DNA from: GCA-1730015 sp964550655
GTDB lineage: Bacteria; Pseudomonadota; Gammaproteobacteria; Granulosicoccales; Granulosicoccaceae
Length of the DNA: 64,000 nucleotides
Direction: 5' to 3'
NCBI GenBank assembly: GCA_964550655.1
Contig: CAZKAQ010000004.1
Location: forward strand, 1 to 64,000
Positions 44,214 through 53,328 of this stretch are shown piece after piece. The notes beneath the pieces are model-generated. The model ran no database searches. It saw nothing but the letters and a program-made list of their open reading frames with translations, and was not told where the DNA came from. A program made the position numbers and the translations under genes. Positions within the stretch are counted from its first letter, which is position 1. Each line of letters begins with the position of its first letter.

Positions 44214-46245
44214 TCGCAAACTCCGTTCAGCTGAGGAAAACGCAAGCCAAATTAATCCGGCTGAAAACCTGTTACCTCGACGCACTGTGCAGATGCTTGG
44301 CATCACAGTGTTGCTATCCCAGTTGCCCTTATTGCTACATCTTCCGCTCTGGCTTACTTTGCCGGGCATCGGGCTGACATTCGCAAAATTTAAAAGCAAA
44401 AGTTTCAACAAACCACTACTGCCACAGAACCTCACTATTGTATTCGTACTGCTGTCGGTATTGGCTGTGTTTGCGCACTATGGTTTTTTGTTCGGTCGCG
44501 ATCCCTGTGTCGCCTTCCTGTTTCTACTGCTGAGCTTCAAGTATGTTGAAACAAAAAGGAACTACGATGCCAGTCTGCTGATTGTCTTGTGTGCTTTTAT
44601 ATTAATTACCCAGTTTTTCTTCAGACAAACACTGCTGTCTGCCATGATCGCGGTACCGTCGATCTATTTTATCGGTCTGTCGCTGTTTACCTTACAGCGC
44701 GGTATGGCTGAAACAGACACCAGAATTATGGTTCACACGACTGCAAAATTGTTCCTGCAGGCTATGCCAATCGCATTAATCCTTTTTGTAGCGGTACCCA
44801 GAATCTCACAAGCTCCATGGCAGGGTGCAGGCAGCGATCAGGCGACCACCGGATTATCGTCAACCATGTCACCCGGAAGTTTTGCGTCACTGTCAAAGTC
44901 AAATGAAGTAGCTTTCAGAGTCGAGTTTGACGGACCTGCACCGGCACCACAGGAGCGTTACTGGCGCGGCCCGGTTCTCACGGGTTTTGATGGCTATGAC
45001 TGGTTTGTCAGACCTCAACCGATCAGAAACGACTCATCGTCGGCGCTAAATAAAGTTGCTGTACAAGATAATCAACGATCAATTGACTACACGGTGACTA
45101 TGGGTGCCAATTACCAGCCATGGCTGCTGGCGCTTGATACACCGTCGGCAATACCTGCGCTCGGCAGCAGCAAAAAATTCAAGGTCTCGATAAACGATGA
45201 GCTACAAATCAACACTTCAAGACGAATCGATCAACCACTTCGATACCGCGCGCAATCAACGCTGACCGATCAGTTTGTACCAGCCAAAAAACCTGCCAGA
45301 GCTACGTTGGTGACCACAAGTTCCAACCCGAGGGCGAGGGCTTTTGCAAAAGAACTTCGCACTCGGTACCCAGACGATGCACAGCTGGCTCAGGCTTTGT
45401 TGCGATGGTTCAATACCGAGCCTTTTCACTACACGTTAAGCCCGCCAAAGCTTGGAAGAAACTCGATAGACGACTTCATTTTTAATTCGCGCCGTGGTTT
45501 TTGTGAACACTATGCCGGCAGTTTTGTATTCCTGCTCCGTGCGGCTGGCATACCTGCCCGCGTTGTCACAGGTTATCAGGGCGGTGAAATGAGCGATGGT
45601 TACATGATAGTGCGCCAATCTGACGCGCATGCCTGGACTGAAGCTTATATTGACTCACGCTGGCAGCGACTTGATCCAACGGCAGCAGTGTCACCACAGC
45701 GCATTGAGCAAGGCGCATCCGAAGCACTGCTTGGCGATTCGTCTCAAAGTCTGTTAAAGAAAATAGAGTTTCCGTTTTTCAACACAGTCTCATTAAAATG
45801 GGATGCAATAAACTTCGCATGGCAACGCATGGTGATCGGTTTTGACAGCGAAAATCAGAACGCTATGTGGAAAAAGATCGGTATAGAAAAACCAAGCGCC
45901 TGGATGATCGTTATCGGTTTTATCGCAGCTGCCTGCATATGGGCGCTAATAATTTTGAAACCTTTCAGTGATATTGGCAGAGAAAAATTATCACCGTGCG
46001 AAAAATACTGGCGCAAACTGGCTGCAAAACTTGATAAACACGGATTGCCCAGAGAACCAGGTGAAACAATTGCAGCCTATCTCGATCGTGCTTCTCAACA
46101 CTGGCCGCAATACAGAACACAGTTGGAGTCGATCAAGCAAAGCTATTGCAATGGCGTGTATTCAGCAAACAGCAGTGATGCAGCCCGCCACCGACAGCAG
46201 GCTTTGAACATCAAGCGTGAAGCAGCAAATATTCTGAAGCTCTAG
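44206..46245 (+). CDS. TgpA-like membrane transglutaminase
   Basis: A 679-residue inner membrane protein. The N-terminal DUF3488 part has about six helices (about 28-200), then a periplasmic beta region and a transglutaminase core with Cys433 (RRGFCEHYAGSF), His475 (SDAHAWTEAY) and Asp490 (WQRLDP). A seventh helix is near 570-587 (WMIVIGFIAAACIWALII), and a C-terminal cytoplasmic DUF4129-like domain ends the protein. It overlaps the DUF58 gene by 8 bases (start ATGTTTAG), so translation is coupled. In Pseudomonas aeruginosa TgpA is essential; its natural substrate is not established. Confidence 0.93.
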   Translation: MFSRKLRSAEENASQINPAENLLPRRTVQMLGITVLLSQLPLLLHLPLWLTLPGIGLTFAKFKSKSFNKPLLPQNLTIVFVLLSVLAVFAHYGFLFGRDPCVAFLFLLLSFKYVETKRNYDASLLIVLCAFILITQFFFRQTLLSAMIAVPSIYFIGLSLFTLQRGMAETDTRIMVHTTAKLFLQAMPIALILFVAVPRISQAPWQGAGSDQATTGLSSTMSPGSFASLSKSNEVAFRVEFDGPAPAPQERYWRGPVLTGFDGYDWFVRPQPIRNDSSSALNKVAVQDNQRSIDYTVTMGANYQPWLLALDTPSAIPALGSSKKFKVSINDELQINTSRRIDQPLRYRAQSTLTDQFVPAKKPARATLVTTSSNPRARAFAKELRTRYPDDAQLAQALLRWFNTEPFHYTLSPPKLGRNSIDDFIFNSRRGFCEHYAGSFVFLLRAAGIPARVVTGYQGGEMSDGYMIVRQSDAHAWTEAYIDSRWQRLDPTAAVSPQRIEQGASEALLGDSSQSLLKKIEFPFFNTVSLKWDAINFAWQRMVIGFDSENQNAMWKKIGIEKPSAWMIVIGFIAAACIWALIILKPFSDIGREKLSPCEKYWRKLAAKLDKHGLPREPGETIAAYLDRASQHWPQYRTQLESIKQSYCNGVYSANSSDAARHRQQALNIKREAANILKL

Positions 46246-46284
46246 CACACTGAAGCCCCCACCGGGATCCAAACAAATCAGGAC

Positions 46285-47274
46285 TTAAGCTTGTGCGAGT
46301 TCTCTGTCGCTGAAAGCCAGTAAACTGGAGGAGTTATTTAAGTCCTTCGCAGATACGCTCTCATTACCGCCCGGGTTGAAATTCGACTGGAAGCTGGACC
46401 AGCAACGATCAACTGCCGTCTTGCACCAGGCTTTTGATTCACGCAGTTCCGCAAACGTTATACCGGCACAGACCAGCCCGCCGTTGTACACCAGGTTATC
46501 GCTGGTCTTCTGATTTTTAAGGTAGCGCGCCTGATCAAATATTGCCCGCATCATTTCAAGTTTGCGCGCGTTGTTGAAGTAAGGCGATTGAAAGAACATA
46601 CCAAACGCGGGAATCCAGCTAACTCGCAATCGTAAAGCGACCTGCTTACAAGACCAGACTGTCTCGTCTGATGCATCACAGCGATCAAGGTTTGCCACCC
46701 AGCCCGACATCTGTCTGGCAAATGCCATGGCATACTTTTCATCACCGGTACGCTGATACGCATGACCAAGCAGAGGCCACCAGCCATGACGATTCAGACG
46801 TGCAAGCCATTCGCGATTTTCAAGAATATTCTTTTGCCAGTCTATATCACCGCTACAACTCAACTCGGGCGGTACACCACTCCATTCCATATCGAAGTTC
46901 AATACCTGATTAGCGCGAGCAATGAGCTCATCATCATCGCAGTGATCTGTATTGATTCTAAGGTCAGCCAGATGAGCCGGTGGCGCTAACCACTCTGACT
47001 CAACCCGCTCGCGGAAATGCTGGATTAATACTGCTGTGGATCTTAGATTGAATCCACTATTAAGAAGTGTGTTCACCGCAGGAATATCAAACAACGACAA
47101 AAATTCGATATCACTGAGTTGTCTGACCGGTTTGTACTTACTGCAAAGCAATCGACTGACGTTTTGAAGCAGAGTCAGTTCATTGTCCAGCAATGAACCA
47201 TTTGCGCTCGCCTGATCCAAAACCCCAATTTTAAATTTGGTTCTCATCATTATTCCGCGTAAAAAATTCTCCAC
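46285..47274 (-). CDS. Heparinase II/III N-terminal-like protein, probably a remnant
   Basis: A 329-residue protein matching only the N-terminal all-helical (alpha/alpha toroid) domain of heparinase II/III-like polysaccharide lyases: WQKNILENREWLARLNRHGWWPLLGHAY, DEKYAMAFARQMSGWVANL, ALRLRVSWIPAFGMFF and KNQKTSDNLVYNGGLVCAG. Family members are usually about 600-750 residues, with a C-terminal beta-sheet domain. Here the reading frame stops after the region NPGGNESVSAKDLNNSS, and only 39 bases separate it from tgpA, so that domain is absent. The start may be GTG at 47274 or one of the ATGs at 47250/47247. It may be a decaying gene or a domain-only protein. Confidence 0.6.
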   Translation of the reverse strand: MENFLRGIMMRTKFKIGVLDQASANGSLLDNELTLLQNVSRLLCSKYKPVRQLSDIEFLSLFDIPAVNTLLNSGFNLRSTAVLIQHFRERVESEWLAPPAHLADLRINTDHCDDDELIARANQVLNFDMEWSGVPPELSCSGDIDWQKNILENREWLARLNRHGWWPLLGHAYQRTGDEKYAMAFARQMSGWVANLDRCDASDETVWSCKQVALRLRVSWIPAFGMFFQSPYFNNARKLEMMRAIFDQARYLKNQKTSDNLVYNGGLVCAGITFAELRESKAWCKTAVDRCWSSFQSNFNPGGNESVSAKDLNNSSSLLAFSDRELAQA

Positions 47275-47712
47275 CGCCGATCTAGTCTGCGGCTGCCATA
47301 CACCGATACTGTTCCGTATCTTGTGATGACGTCTTTGAGAATACTCATAATCAGCAACACAAAGCGGACTTGCACCAAGCTTTTCCAGCTTGGTAATACT
47401 ACAAAATCCAAACTGTGAAGCAGTGCAAAGATAGATCTGTCTTTACGTTACAAGAGTGGAGTAACAATCTCATTTTTGTGTCACTTAAGTGACGCCAAAA
47501 ACTTTTCGCCAACAAATCCAAAAAACGCGACAAGTGTTAGCTATTCCAGCAAAAAATAAAAGCACATGTGTCTGGTTGTAATGGAAACCGATTCAAACCG
47601 ACAAACGATTGACACCACAGGTAATCCTGTGGCCCTAAACTTGCGCTAATTCACACTTCATTTTCGAAACATCACGTCTATAACAAGGACAACAGTTTCA
47701 GCAGGCCAGACT
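47275..47712. other. 438-bp divergent intergenic region with two inverted repeats
   Basis: Between the heparinase-like gene (minus) and rimBK (plus). It holds a hairpin ACCAAGCT / AGCTTGGT at 47374-47394 and another, CCACAGG / CCTGTGG, at 47615-47632. The second directly follows a TTGACA at 47609-47614, as an operator would, though no -10 box at normal spacing is clear. No gene is seen. Confidence 0.5.
47615..47632 (+). promoter_or_regulatory. Candidate operator upstream of the RimB-RimK fusion
   Basis: Perfect inverted repeat CCACAGG-TAAT-CCTGTGG that immediately follows TTGACA (47609-47614), about 80 bases before the ATG at 47713. It could bind a dimeric regulator that blocks the promoter; this is inferred from position only. 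Confidence 0.35.
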
Positions 47713-49119
47713 ATGAAAGATAAATTTATTGTCGGCTCAACAGAATGGTGCTCACTTCCGCAACTCGATATTGCTGCAGTGAAAGCACGCGTTGATTCGG
47801 GTGCAAAAACTTCTTCGATACATGCATACAACATCGAACCGTTTACCCGTGATTCAACTCAATGGGTTCGCTTCGATCTGCATCCTTTGCAAAAGAGCAG
47901 GCGCGCTACAATAAGATGTGAAGCACCGGTTATTGATCGCAGGACTATAAGAAGCTCAAACGGCACGACCGAGAAACGTTTTGTTATACGAACACCGATG
48001 ACATTAAACGGAGATACCTGGGACATTGAACTGACGCTGACCAATCGAGATGCCATGGGCTATCGGATGCTGCTTGGGCGTGAAGCAATGAGTGGCCGCA
48101 TACTGGTCGACAGTGAAGAGGAGTTCCTGCTTGGTGAGGTATCAGACACGCAACTCGAAATGCTCTACGGTAAAGCGATGCCGGTACCGGGCGCCGGTTT
48201 AAAAATCGGCCTGCTGGCCAGCAACCCCACTCTCTACAGCAACAGACGAATTATGGAGGCCGGTGAAAAACGTGGTCATGAGATGGTGTTTCTGGATATC
48301 AGGCAGTGCTACATGAAGCTCGATGCAGATGCACCGGCTGTGCACTACCGCGATGGACGCATACTCAATGATCTCGATGCAGTGATACCGAGAATCCGTC
48401 CATCAATGACTTTTTACGGCTGTGCAATAACCCGGCACTTTGAAAGCCTCGGTGTCTATGCGCTGAATAACTCGGCAGCCATTACCCAGTCACGTGACAA
48501 ACTGTACTCACTACAGATGCTGCAGGAACAAGGGCTTGATATTCCAATCACAGGCTATGCAAACTCACCGAACGACACTGACAATCTGATTGAAATGGTC
48601 GGTGGCGCTCCACTGATAGTGAAGTTGCTTGAAGGTACTCAAGGTAAAGGTGTGGTGCTTGCCGAAACCACCAAAGCAGCGGAAAGTGTAATCAGCGCAA
48701 TGAAATCAGTACGTGCTAATTTACTGGTACAGGAATTTATCGAAGAGGCTGCCGGTAAAGACCTGCGCTGCTTCATGATAGACGGTAAAGTTGCCGCATC
48801 AATTCAGCGCAGTGCCGCTCCCGGTGAGTTCCGTGCTAATTTGCACTGCGGCGGCAAAGCAACATTGGTCGACATCACACCAGAGGAAGAAACACTCGCC
48901 ATTAAGGCAGCAAGGACGATGAACCTGAGCGTCGCCGGTATCGACATCATCAGGAGCGCGCGCGGACCTCTGCTGCTTGAAGTAAACTCGTCACCCGGTT
49001 TGCAGGGCATAGAGGATGCAACCGGTCGCGACGTTGCGGCGATGATGATCCAGTCAATAGAAAAACAGCTGCGACCAATGCCGAAAGAGGTAACCTTCGA
49101 CTACCTGCAGACCGCCTGA
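47713..49119 (+). CDS. RimB-RimK fusion (retropepsin-like protease plus ATP-grasp glutamate ligase)
   Basis: A 468-residue fusion. Residues 1 to about 155 match the RimB-type zinc/retropepsin-like proteins (PF05618): IVGSTEWCSLPQLDIAAVKARVDSGAKTSS, with an Asp-Ser-Gly aspartic protease-like motif, and MGYRMLLGREAMSG. Residues about 160-468 are a RimK ATP-grasp ligase: IGLLASNPTLYSNRRIMEAG, VIPRIRPSMTFYGCAITRHFE, PLIVKLLEGTQGKGVVLAE and the ATP/Mg end GIDIIRSARGPLLLEVNSSPGLQGIE. RimK adds glutamates to the C-terminus of ribosomal protein S6, and RimB is reported to modulate it in pseudomonads, so fusion in one chain ties writer and modulator. Stands alone with a possible operator upstream. Confidence 0.92.
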   Translation: MKDKFIVGSTEWCSLPQLDIAAVKARVDSGAKTSSIHAYNIEPFTRDSTQWVRFDLHPLQKSRRATIRCEAPVIDRRTIRSSNGTTEKRFVIRTPMTLNGDTWDIELTLTNRDAMGYRMLLGREAMSGRILVDSEEEFLLGEVSDTQLEMLYGKAMPVPGAGLKIGLLASNPTLYSNRRIMEAGEKRGHEMVFLDIRQCYMKLDADAPAVHYRDGRILNDLDAVIPRIRPSMTFYGCAITRHFESLGVYALNNSAAITQSRDKLYSLQMLQEQGLDIPITGYANSPNDTDNLIEMVGGAPLIVKLLEGTQGKGVVLAETTKAAESVISAMKSVRANLLVQEFIEEAAGKDLRCFMIDGKVAASIQRSAAPGEFRANLHCGGKATLVDITPEEETLAIKAARTMNLSVAGIDIIRSARGPLLLEVNSSPGLQGIEDATGRDVAAMMIQSIEKQLRPMPKEVTFDYLQTA

Positions 49120-49164
49120 CAATAAAACCACTCAGTTGGAGTAATCACACCTGATAAAGAGCAA

Positions 49165-50319
49165 TTAAACCGCGGCAAGCGCCTGGTCGATATCAGCCAA
49201 CAGGTCATCCGCTGCTTCTATACCAACTGACAACCGCAGTTGATTTTCAGGAATCATGTTTTCTGCAGGCTCGAGTGTATGTCTGTGTTCAATCAGTGTT
49301 TCCACGCCACCAAGCGAGGTAGCGCTGGTAATGATCTGCATCGAACCCGCGAGCTTCAGTGCAGCAGACGCCTTACCATCGACCTGAAATGAAAACATTG
49401 CACCGTAGCCACCGTGCATTTGTTTGTTCGCCACCTTATGACCGGGATGACTTGTGAGCCCCGGGTAGCTGACTGACTCAATCCTGGGGTGCTGCTCAAG
49501 GTACTGCGCCAGCTGCATCGCATTTTCAGACGCACGCTGCACCCGCACAAACAACGTGCGCATGCCTCTTAACAACAGCCACGCTTCAAACGCGCCAATC
49601 ACAGCCCCCGCCATCTGACGTTCACTTTTTAGCGCCTGCCACAAAGCGTGTTCCTCACGTGTTACCACTGCACCTGCCAGTACGTCGCTATGGCCATTGA
49701 GATATTTGGTGGCGGAATGCACAACCAGATCTGCTCCCAGATCGAGCGGCTGGGTAAACACCGGAGTCGCCGCGGTACTGTCGACACACACCAGAGCATC
49801 GTATTGATGTGCAATTTCAGACGCCAGTGCTATGTCTGTTACATGCATCATCGGATTGGAAGGCGTTTCGACCCAGACCAGATTGGTGCGATTTTTATCT
49901 GCCACACAAGCCTCAATGGAGGAGGCATCAGCGGTGTCATATTCACTGACGAATATATCCTGCCGCCTGCAGTGCTCGTGTATCCAGAGTTTCGCCCCCC
50001 AGTACATCGCATCAGGCAACACCACGTGAGCACCGGGTGTCAGTGAATAGAAAACAGACGCAATAGCGGCCATACCAGAGGCAAACAAGCGACATTCTTC
50101 TCCGTTCTCAAGGTCTGCGAGTGTGCGCTCTGCGTGAACAAACGTCGGGTTGTCATCTCGTGAGTAGACATTTGCTGCATTCAGTGGTGCGTAGCGATCA
50201 TCTCTCGCAAAAGTAGTAGACAGCTGTATTTCAGGCACTACCGCACCACTGTGTACATCGAGAAAATGTGCAGCTTTGGCGGAGATGGTTGCACCATCAG
50301 GATCACCGGGGTTTTTCAT
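49165..50319 (-). CDS. Trans-sulfuration PLP enzyme (cystathionine gamma-synthase/lyase type)
   Basis: A 384-residue Cys/Met metabolism PLP-dependent enzyme. The PLP lysine is Lys205 in VVHSATKYLNGHSDVLAGAV. Other blocks: PEIQLSTTFARDD, VYSRDDNPT, LFASGMAAI, WVETPSNPMMHVTD and the C-terminal QIITSATSLGGVETLIEHR...RLSVGIEAADDL. Members form or cleave cystathionine or methionine precursors. MetB, MetC and MetZ cannot be separated by eye; the Ser/Thr-rich SLGGVETL with E/H fits the gamma-synthase side. It lies between rimBK and polA with no partner. Confidence 0.9.
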   Translation of the reverse strand: MKNPGDPDGATISAKAAHFLDVHSGAVVPEIQLSTTFARDDRYAPLNAANVYSRDDNPTFVHAERTLADLENGEECRLFASGMAAIASVFYSLTPGAHVVLPDAMYWGAKLWIHEHCRRQDIFVSEYDTADASSIEACVADKNRTNLVWVETPSNPMMHVTDIALASEIAHQYDALVCVDSTAATPVFTQPLDLGADLVVHSATKYLNGHSDVLAGAVVTREEHALWQALKSERQMAGAVIGAFEAWLLLRGMRTLFVRVQRASENAMQLAQYLEQHPRIESVSYPGLTSHPGHKVANKQMHGGYGAMFSFQVDGKASAALKLAGSMQIITSATSLGGVETLIEHRHTLEPAENMIPENQLRLSVGIEAADDLLADIDQALAAV

Positions 50320-50413
50320 CTGACCGCCTTTTGTGTATTAGTTTTCAAGCCCATACGAGAGTCCGGCAAAAAATCAGGATAAGAGCTAAAAATAGAGAGT
50401 ACCTGAGGCGTGT

Positions 50414-53134
50414 TTAGTGCGCTTCCTGCCAATTGGCACCTACACCGATTTCAACTTCCAGTGGAACACTGAGCGTACCCGCACCCACCATAATATCTGC
50501 CAACTCACCGGTTACTTTCTCTATCTGACTCTCTGCAACTTCAAGCACCAGCTCATCATGTACCTGCATGATAACGCGGGCATCAATTTTATCGTCCAGA
50601 AGCCATTGATCAACATCAATCATTGCGCGTTTAATTATATCTGCAGCAGTTCCCTGCATAGGTGCATTAATCGCGGTTCTCTCGGCATACTGCCTCATCT
50701 GGTAACGGCTTGAGTTGATGTCCGGCAGGTATAACCGACGACCAAACACCGTCTCAACATAACCCTGATGTTTGGCATTCATTTTAGTCGAGTCCATATA
50801 GCGCTTAACTCCGGGATAGCGCTCGAAATACAGATTGATATATTGCTGCGCGTCACCACGCGATATATCAAGCTGGCGCGCCAGACCAAACGCCGACATC
50901 CCGTAAATCAAACCAAAGTTGATTGCTTTTGCTGCACGACGCTGATCTGCATCAACATCATCCAGCGCATGACCGAAAACTTCAGCTGCAGTGGCACTGT
51001 GAATATCCGCACCTTGCTCAAATGCGGACAACAGACTCTCATCAGCAGACAAGTGGGCCATAATTCGCAGCTCGATTTGTGAATAATCGGCCGCCATCAA
51101 CTGATAACCCGCTGGTGCGATAAACGCCTCGCGAATTCTTCTGCCTTCGTGGGAACGGACAGGAATATTCTGTAGATTCGGATCAGAAGAGGAGAGCCGC
51201 CCGGTGGATGCGACAGCCTGGTGATAGGACGTATGTACCCGCCCGGTCTTTGCATTAATTTGTTGCGGCAGCTTATCAGTGTAGGTTGATTTAAGTTTAC
51301 TCAGGCTACGGTATTCAAGAATCAACTTTGGCAACGGATAATCTACAGCAAGCTGTTCCAGTACATCTTCTGCCGTAGACGGCTGGCCTTTGGGGGTTTT
51401 CCGAATAACCGGCATGCCCTTTACTTCATATAAGAGCTCACCAATTTGTTTTGCAGAGCCAAGATTAAACTCCTGCCCTGCATCTTCGTATGCCAGCGCC
51501 TCAATTGATTTAACCTTCTGTTCAATCTCTTTGCTCTGCGTATGCAGCAAATCTGCATCAACCAATACACCGGTACGTTCAATATTCGACAATACACTTA
51601 ACAGCGGAATCTCTATTTCTCTATAGACTTTGTCGAGTGCGGGTTCCGCTGTGACAATTTTGTTTAATTGATTGAATAGTTGCAGAGCGACGTCTGCATC
51701 TTCAGCAGCGTATTCTCCGGCCGGTTCCAATTCTATCTGATTGAAGGTCAGCTGCTTCGCACCCTTGCCTGCCAGCTCTTCGAAATGGATGGTTTTAATA
51801 TCCAGATATTTTTTTGCCAGTACATCAAGATCATGTCGATTGGCAGAGGCGTCACAAACATACGACTGCAGCATGGTATCGTGTTCGATACCTCGCAGGT
51901 CTATACCATGATTGAGCAACACATTACGGTCGTACTTTAAGTGCTGACCAATCTTTTTAATCTTTTCACTTTCCAGTATGGGTTTAAACACTTCCAACAC
52001 TTCATCACGCGACAGCTGATCAGGCGCTCCTTCATAATCATGTGCAACCGGCAGATAGGCGGCTTCCCCCATTTCCACCGCAAACGACAACCCCACCACT
52101 TCGGCATCCATGTAGCTGATACTGGTGGTCTCCGTATCGAACGCAAAAATGCCTTTGTCTTTTATTCTCTTTAGCCACTTTTTAAGGCTTGCTTTAGTGG
52201 TGATAATTTCATAGTCGCGTTTTTCAATTTTATCGACAGCGGGCACTTCAGGTGCTGTGCCGCCGGATACAGCAGTGGTTTGGCCATCCAGTTCATTCAG
52301 CCATGCTCTGAACTGATAACGTTCAAGCATCGGTCGCAGCGTTTCGGTATCTGTGTCCCTGATTTTCAGCGTCTCGATTGTTTCATCGAGTTCGACATCG
52401 AGTTTGATCGTCGCAAGATCATAAGACAAAGGAAGTAACGGCAGTGCCTCACGCAGATATTCTCCAATTTTACCTTTGATTTCATCGGCATTTTCCATCA
52501 CACCGTCCATCGTGTCGTATAGATCGAGCCACTTGACAGCCGTTTTGGGACCGCACTTGTGTACTCCCGGTATGTTGTCCGCCTTGTCTCCAACCAACGC
52601 CAGATAATCGATGATCTTAGACGGCGGAACACCGAATTTTTCAACAACGCCGTCTATGTCATAGGTCTTGTTGCTCATCGTATCGATCAGTGTCACGTGC
52701 TCATTAACCAGCTGCGCAAGATCCTTATCACTGGTTGAAATCACGACCTTCTTTTTGGCGTCTGTTGCCTGCTTTGCGAGAGTACCGATCACGTCATCTG
52801 CTTCAACACCCGATACGCTGATCAGCGGCAGGCCCATGGCACGAATCAATCGGTGCAATGGTTCTATCTGTTGTCGAAGCTCATCGGGCATCGGCGGACG
52901 TGTCGCTTTGTACTCCGCATACATTTCGTTGCGAAAAGTTTTTCCCTTGGCATCAAAAACCACACCTACATCAGTCGGCTTGTAGGTGTCGAGCAGGCGC
53001 CGAAGCATGTTGACGACACCAAGCATGGCACCAGTCGGCTCGCCAACCTTGTTGGTCAGGGGCGGTAGTGCATGAAATGCGCGGAATAGATAAGACGATC
53101 CATCAACCAGTATCAGAGGAGGCTTGTCTGACAT
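50414..53134 (-). CDS. polA: DNA polymerase I
   Basis: A 906-residue Pol I for Okazaki fragment maturation and repair. The 5'-3' exonuclease domain occupies about 1-290 (LILVDGSSYLFRAFHALP; DYLALVGDKADNIPGV). The proofreading domain (about 310-500) keeps its acidic ligands (GIFAFDTETTSISYMDAEVV; YAAEDADVALQLF). The polymerase domain (about 540-906) has motif A MAADYSQIELRIMAHLS, the O-helix RRAAKAINFGLIYGMSAFGL and motif C QVHDELVLEV. The start is put at 53134 (MSDKPPLILVDG); the 16 residues read upstream are not part of the family. It is divergent from the LOG gene. Confidence 0.96.
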   Translation of the reverse strand: MSDKPPLILVDGSSYLFRAFHALPPLTNKVGEPTGAMLGVVNMLRRLLDTYKPTDVGVVFDAKGKTFRNEMYAEYKATRPPMPDELRQQIEPLHRLIRAMGLPLISVSGVEADDVIGTLAKQATDAKKKVVISTSDKDLAQLVNEHVTLIDTMSNKTYDIDGVVEKFGVPPSKIIDYLALVGDKADNIPGVHKCGPKTAVKWLDLYDTMDGVMENADEIKGKIGEYLREALPLLPLSYDLATIKLDVELDETIETLKIRDTDTETLRPMLERYQFRAWLNELDGQTTAVSGGTAPEVPAVDKIEKRDYEIITTKASLKKWLKRIKDKGIFAFDTETTSISYMDAEVVGLSFAVEMGEAAYLPVAHDYEGAPDQLSRDEVLEVFKPILESEKIKKIGQHLKYDRNVLLNHGIDLRGIEHDTMLQSYVCDASANRHDLDVLAKKYLDIKTIHFEELAGKGAKQLTFNQIELEPAGEYAAEDADVALQLFNQLNKIVTAEPALDKVYREIEIPLLSVLSNIERTGVLVDADLLHTQSKEIEQKVKSIEALAYEDAGQEFNLGSAKQIGELLYEVKGMPVIRKTPKGQPSTAEDVLEQLAVDYPLPKLILEYRSLSKLKSTYTDKLPQQINAKTGRVHTSYHQAVASTGRLSSSDPNLQNIPVRSHEGRRIREAFIAPAGYQLMAADYSQIELRIMAHLSADESLLSAFEQGADIHSATAAEVFGHALDDVDADQRRAAKAINFGLIYGMSAFGLARQLDISRGDAQQYINLYFERYPGVKRYMDSTKMNAKHQGYVETVFGRRLYLPDINSSRYQMRQYAERTAINAPMQGTAADIIKRAMIDVDQWLLDDKIDARVIMQVHDELVLEVAESQIEKVTGELADIMVGAGTLSVPLEVEIGVGANWQEAH

Positions 53135-53328
53135 ATTGAATCCGGGAAGTTGAACTTGAATCGAAACAGAATACCTGTCCACAGAGGTTTAATCGACAAC
53201 CACGAAGACTTAAATTGCAAAACAAAGGATTCTGGCGGCGAATTACGAGGCAAAAGCAAAGCACGAGCAGTACTACTAATCAGCTATACTTGAACGCTGA
53301 ACGCGAATAACATCGACAGACGAATTCA

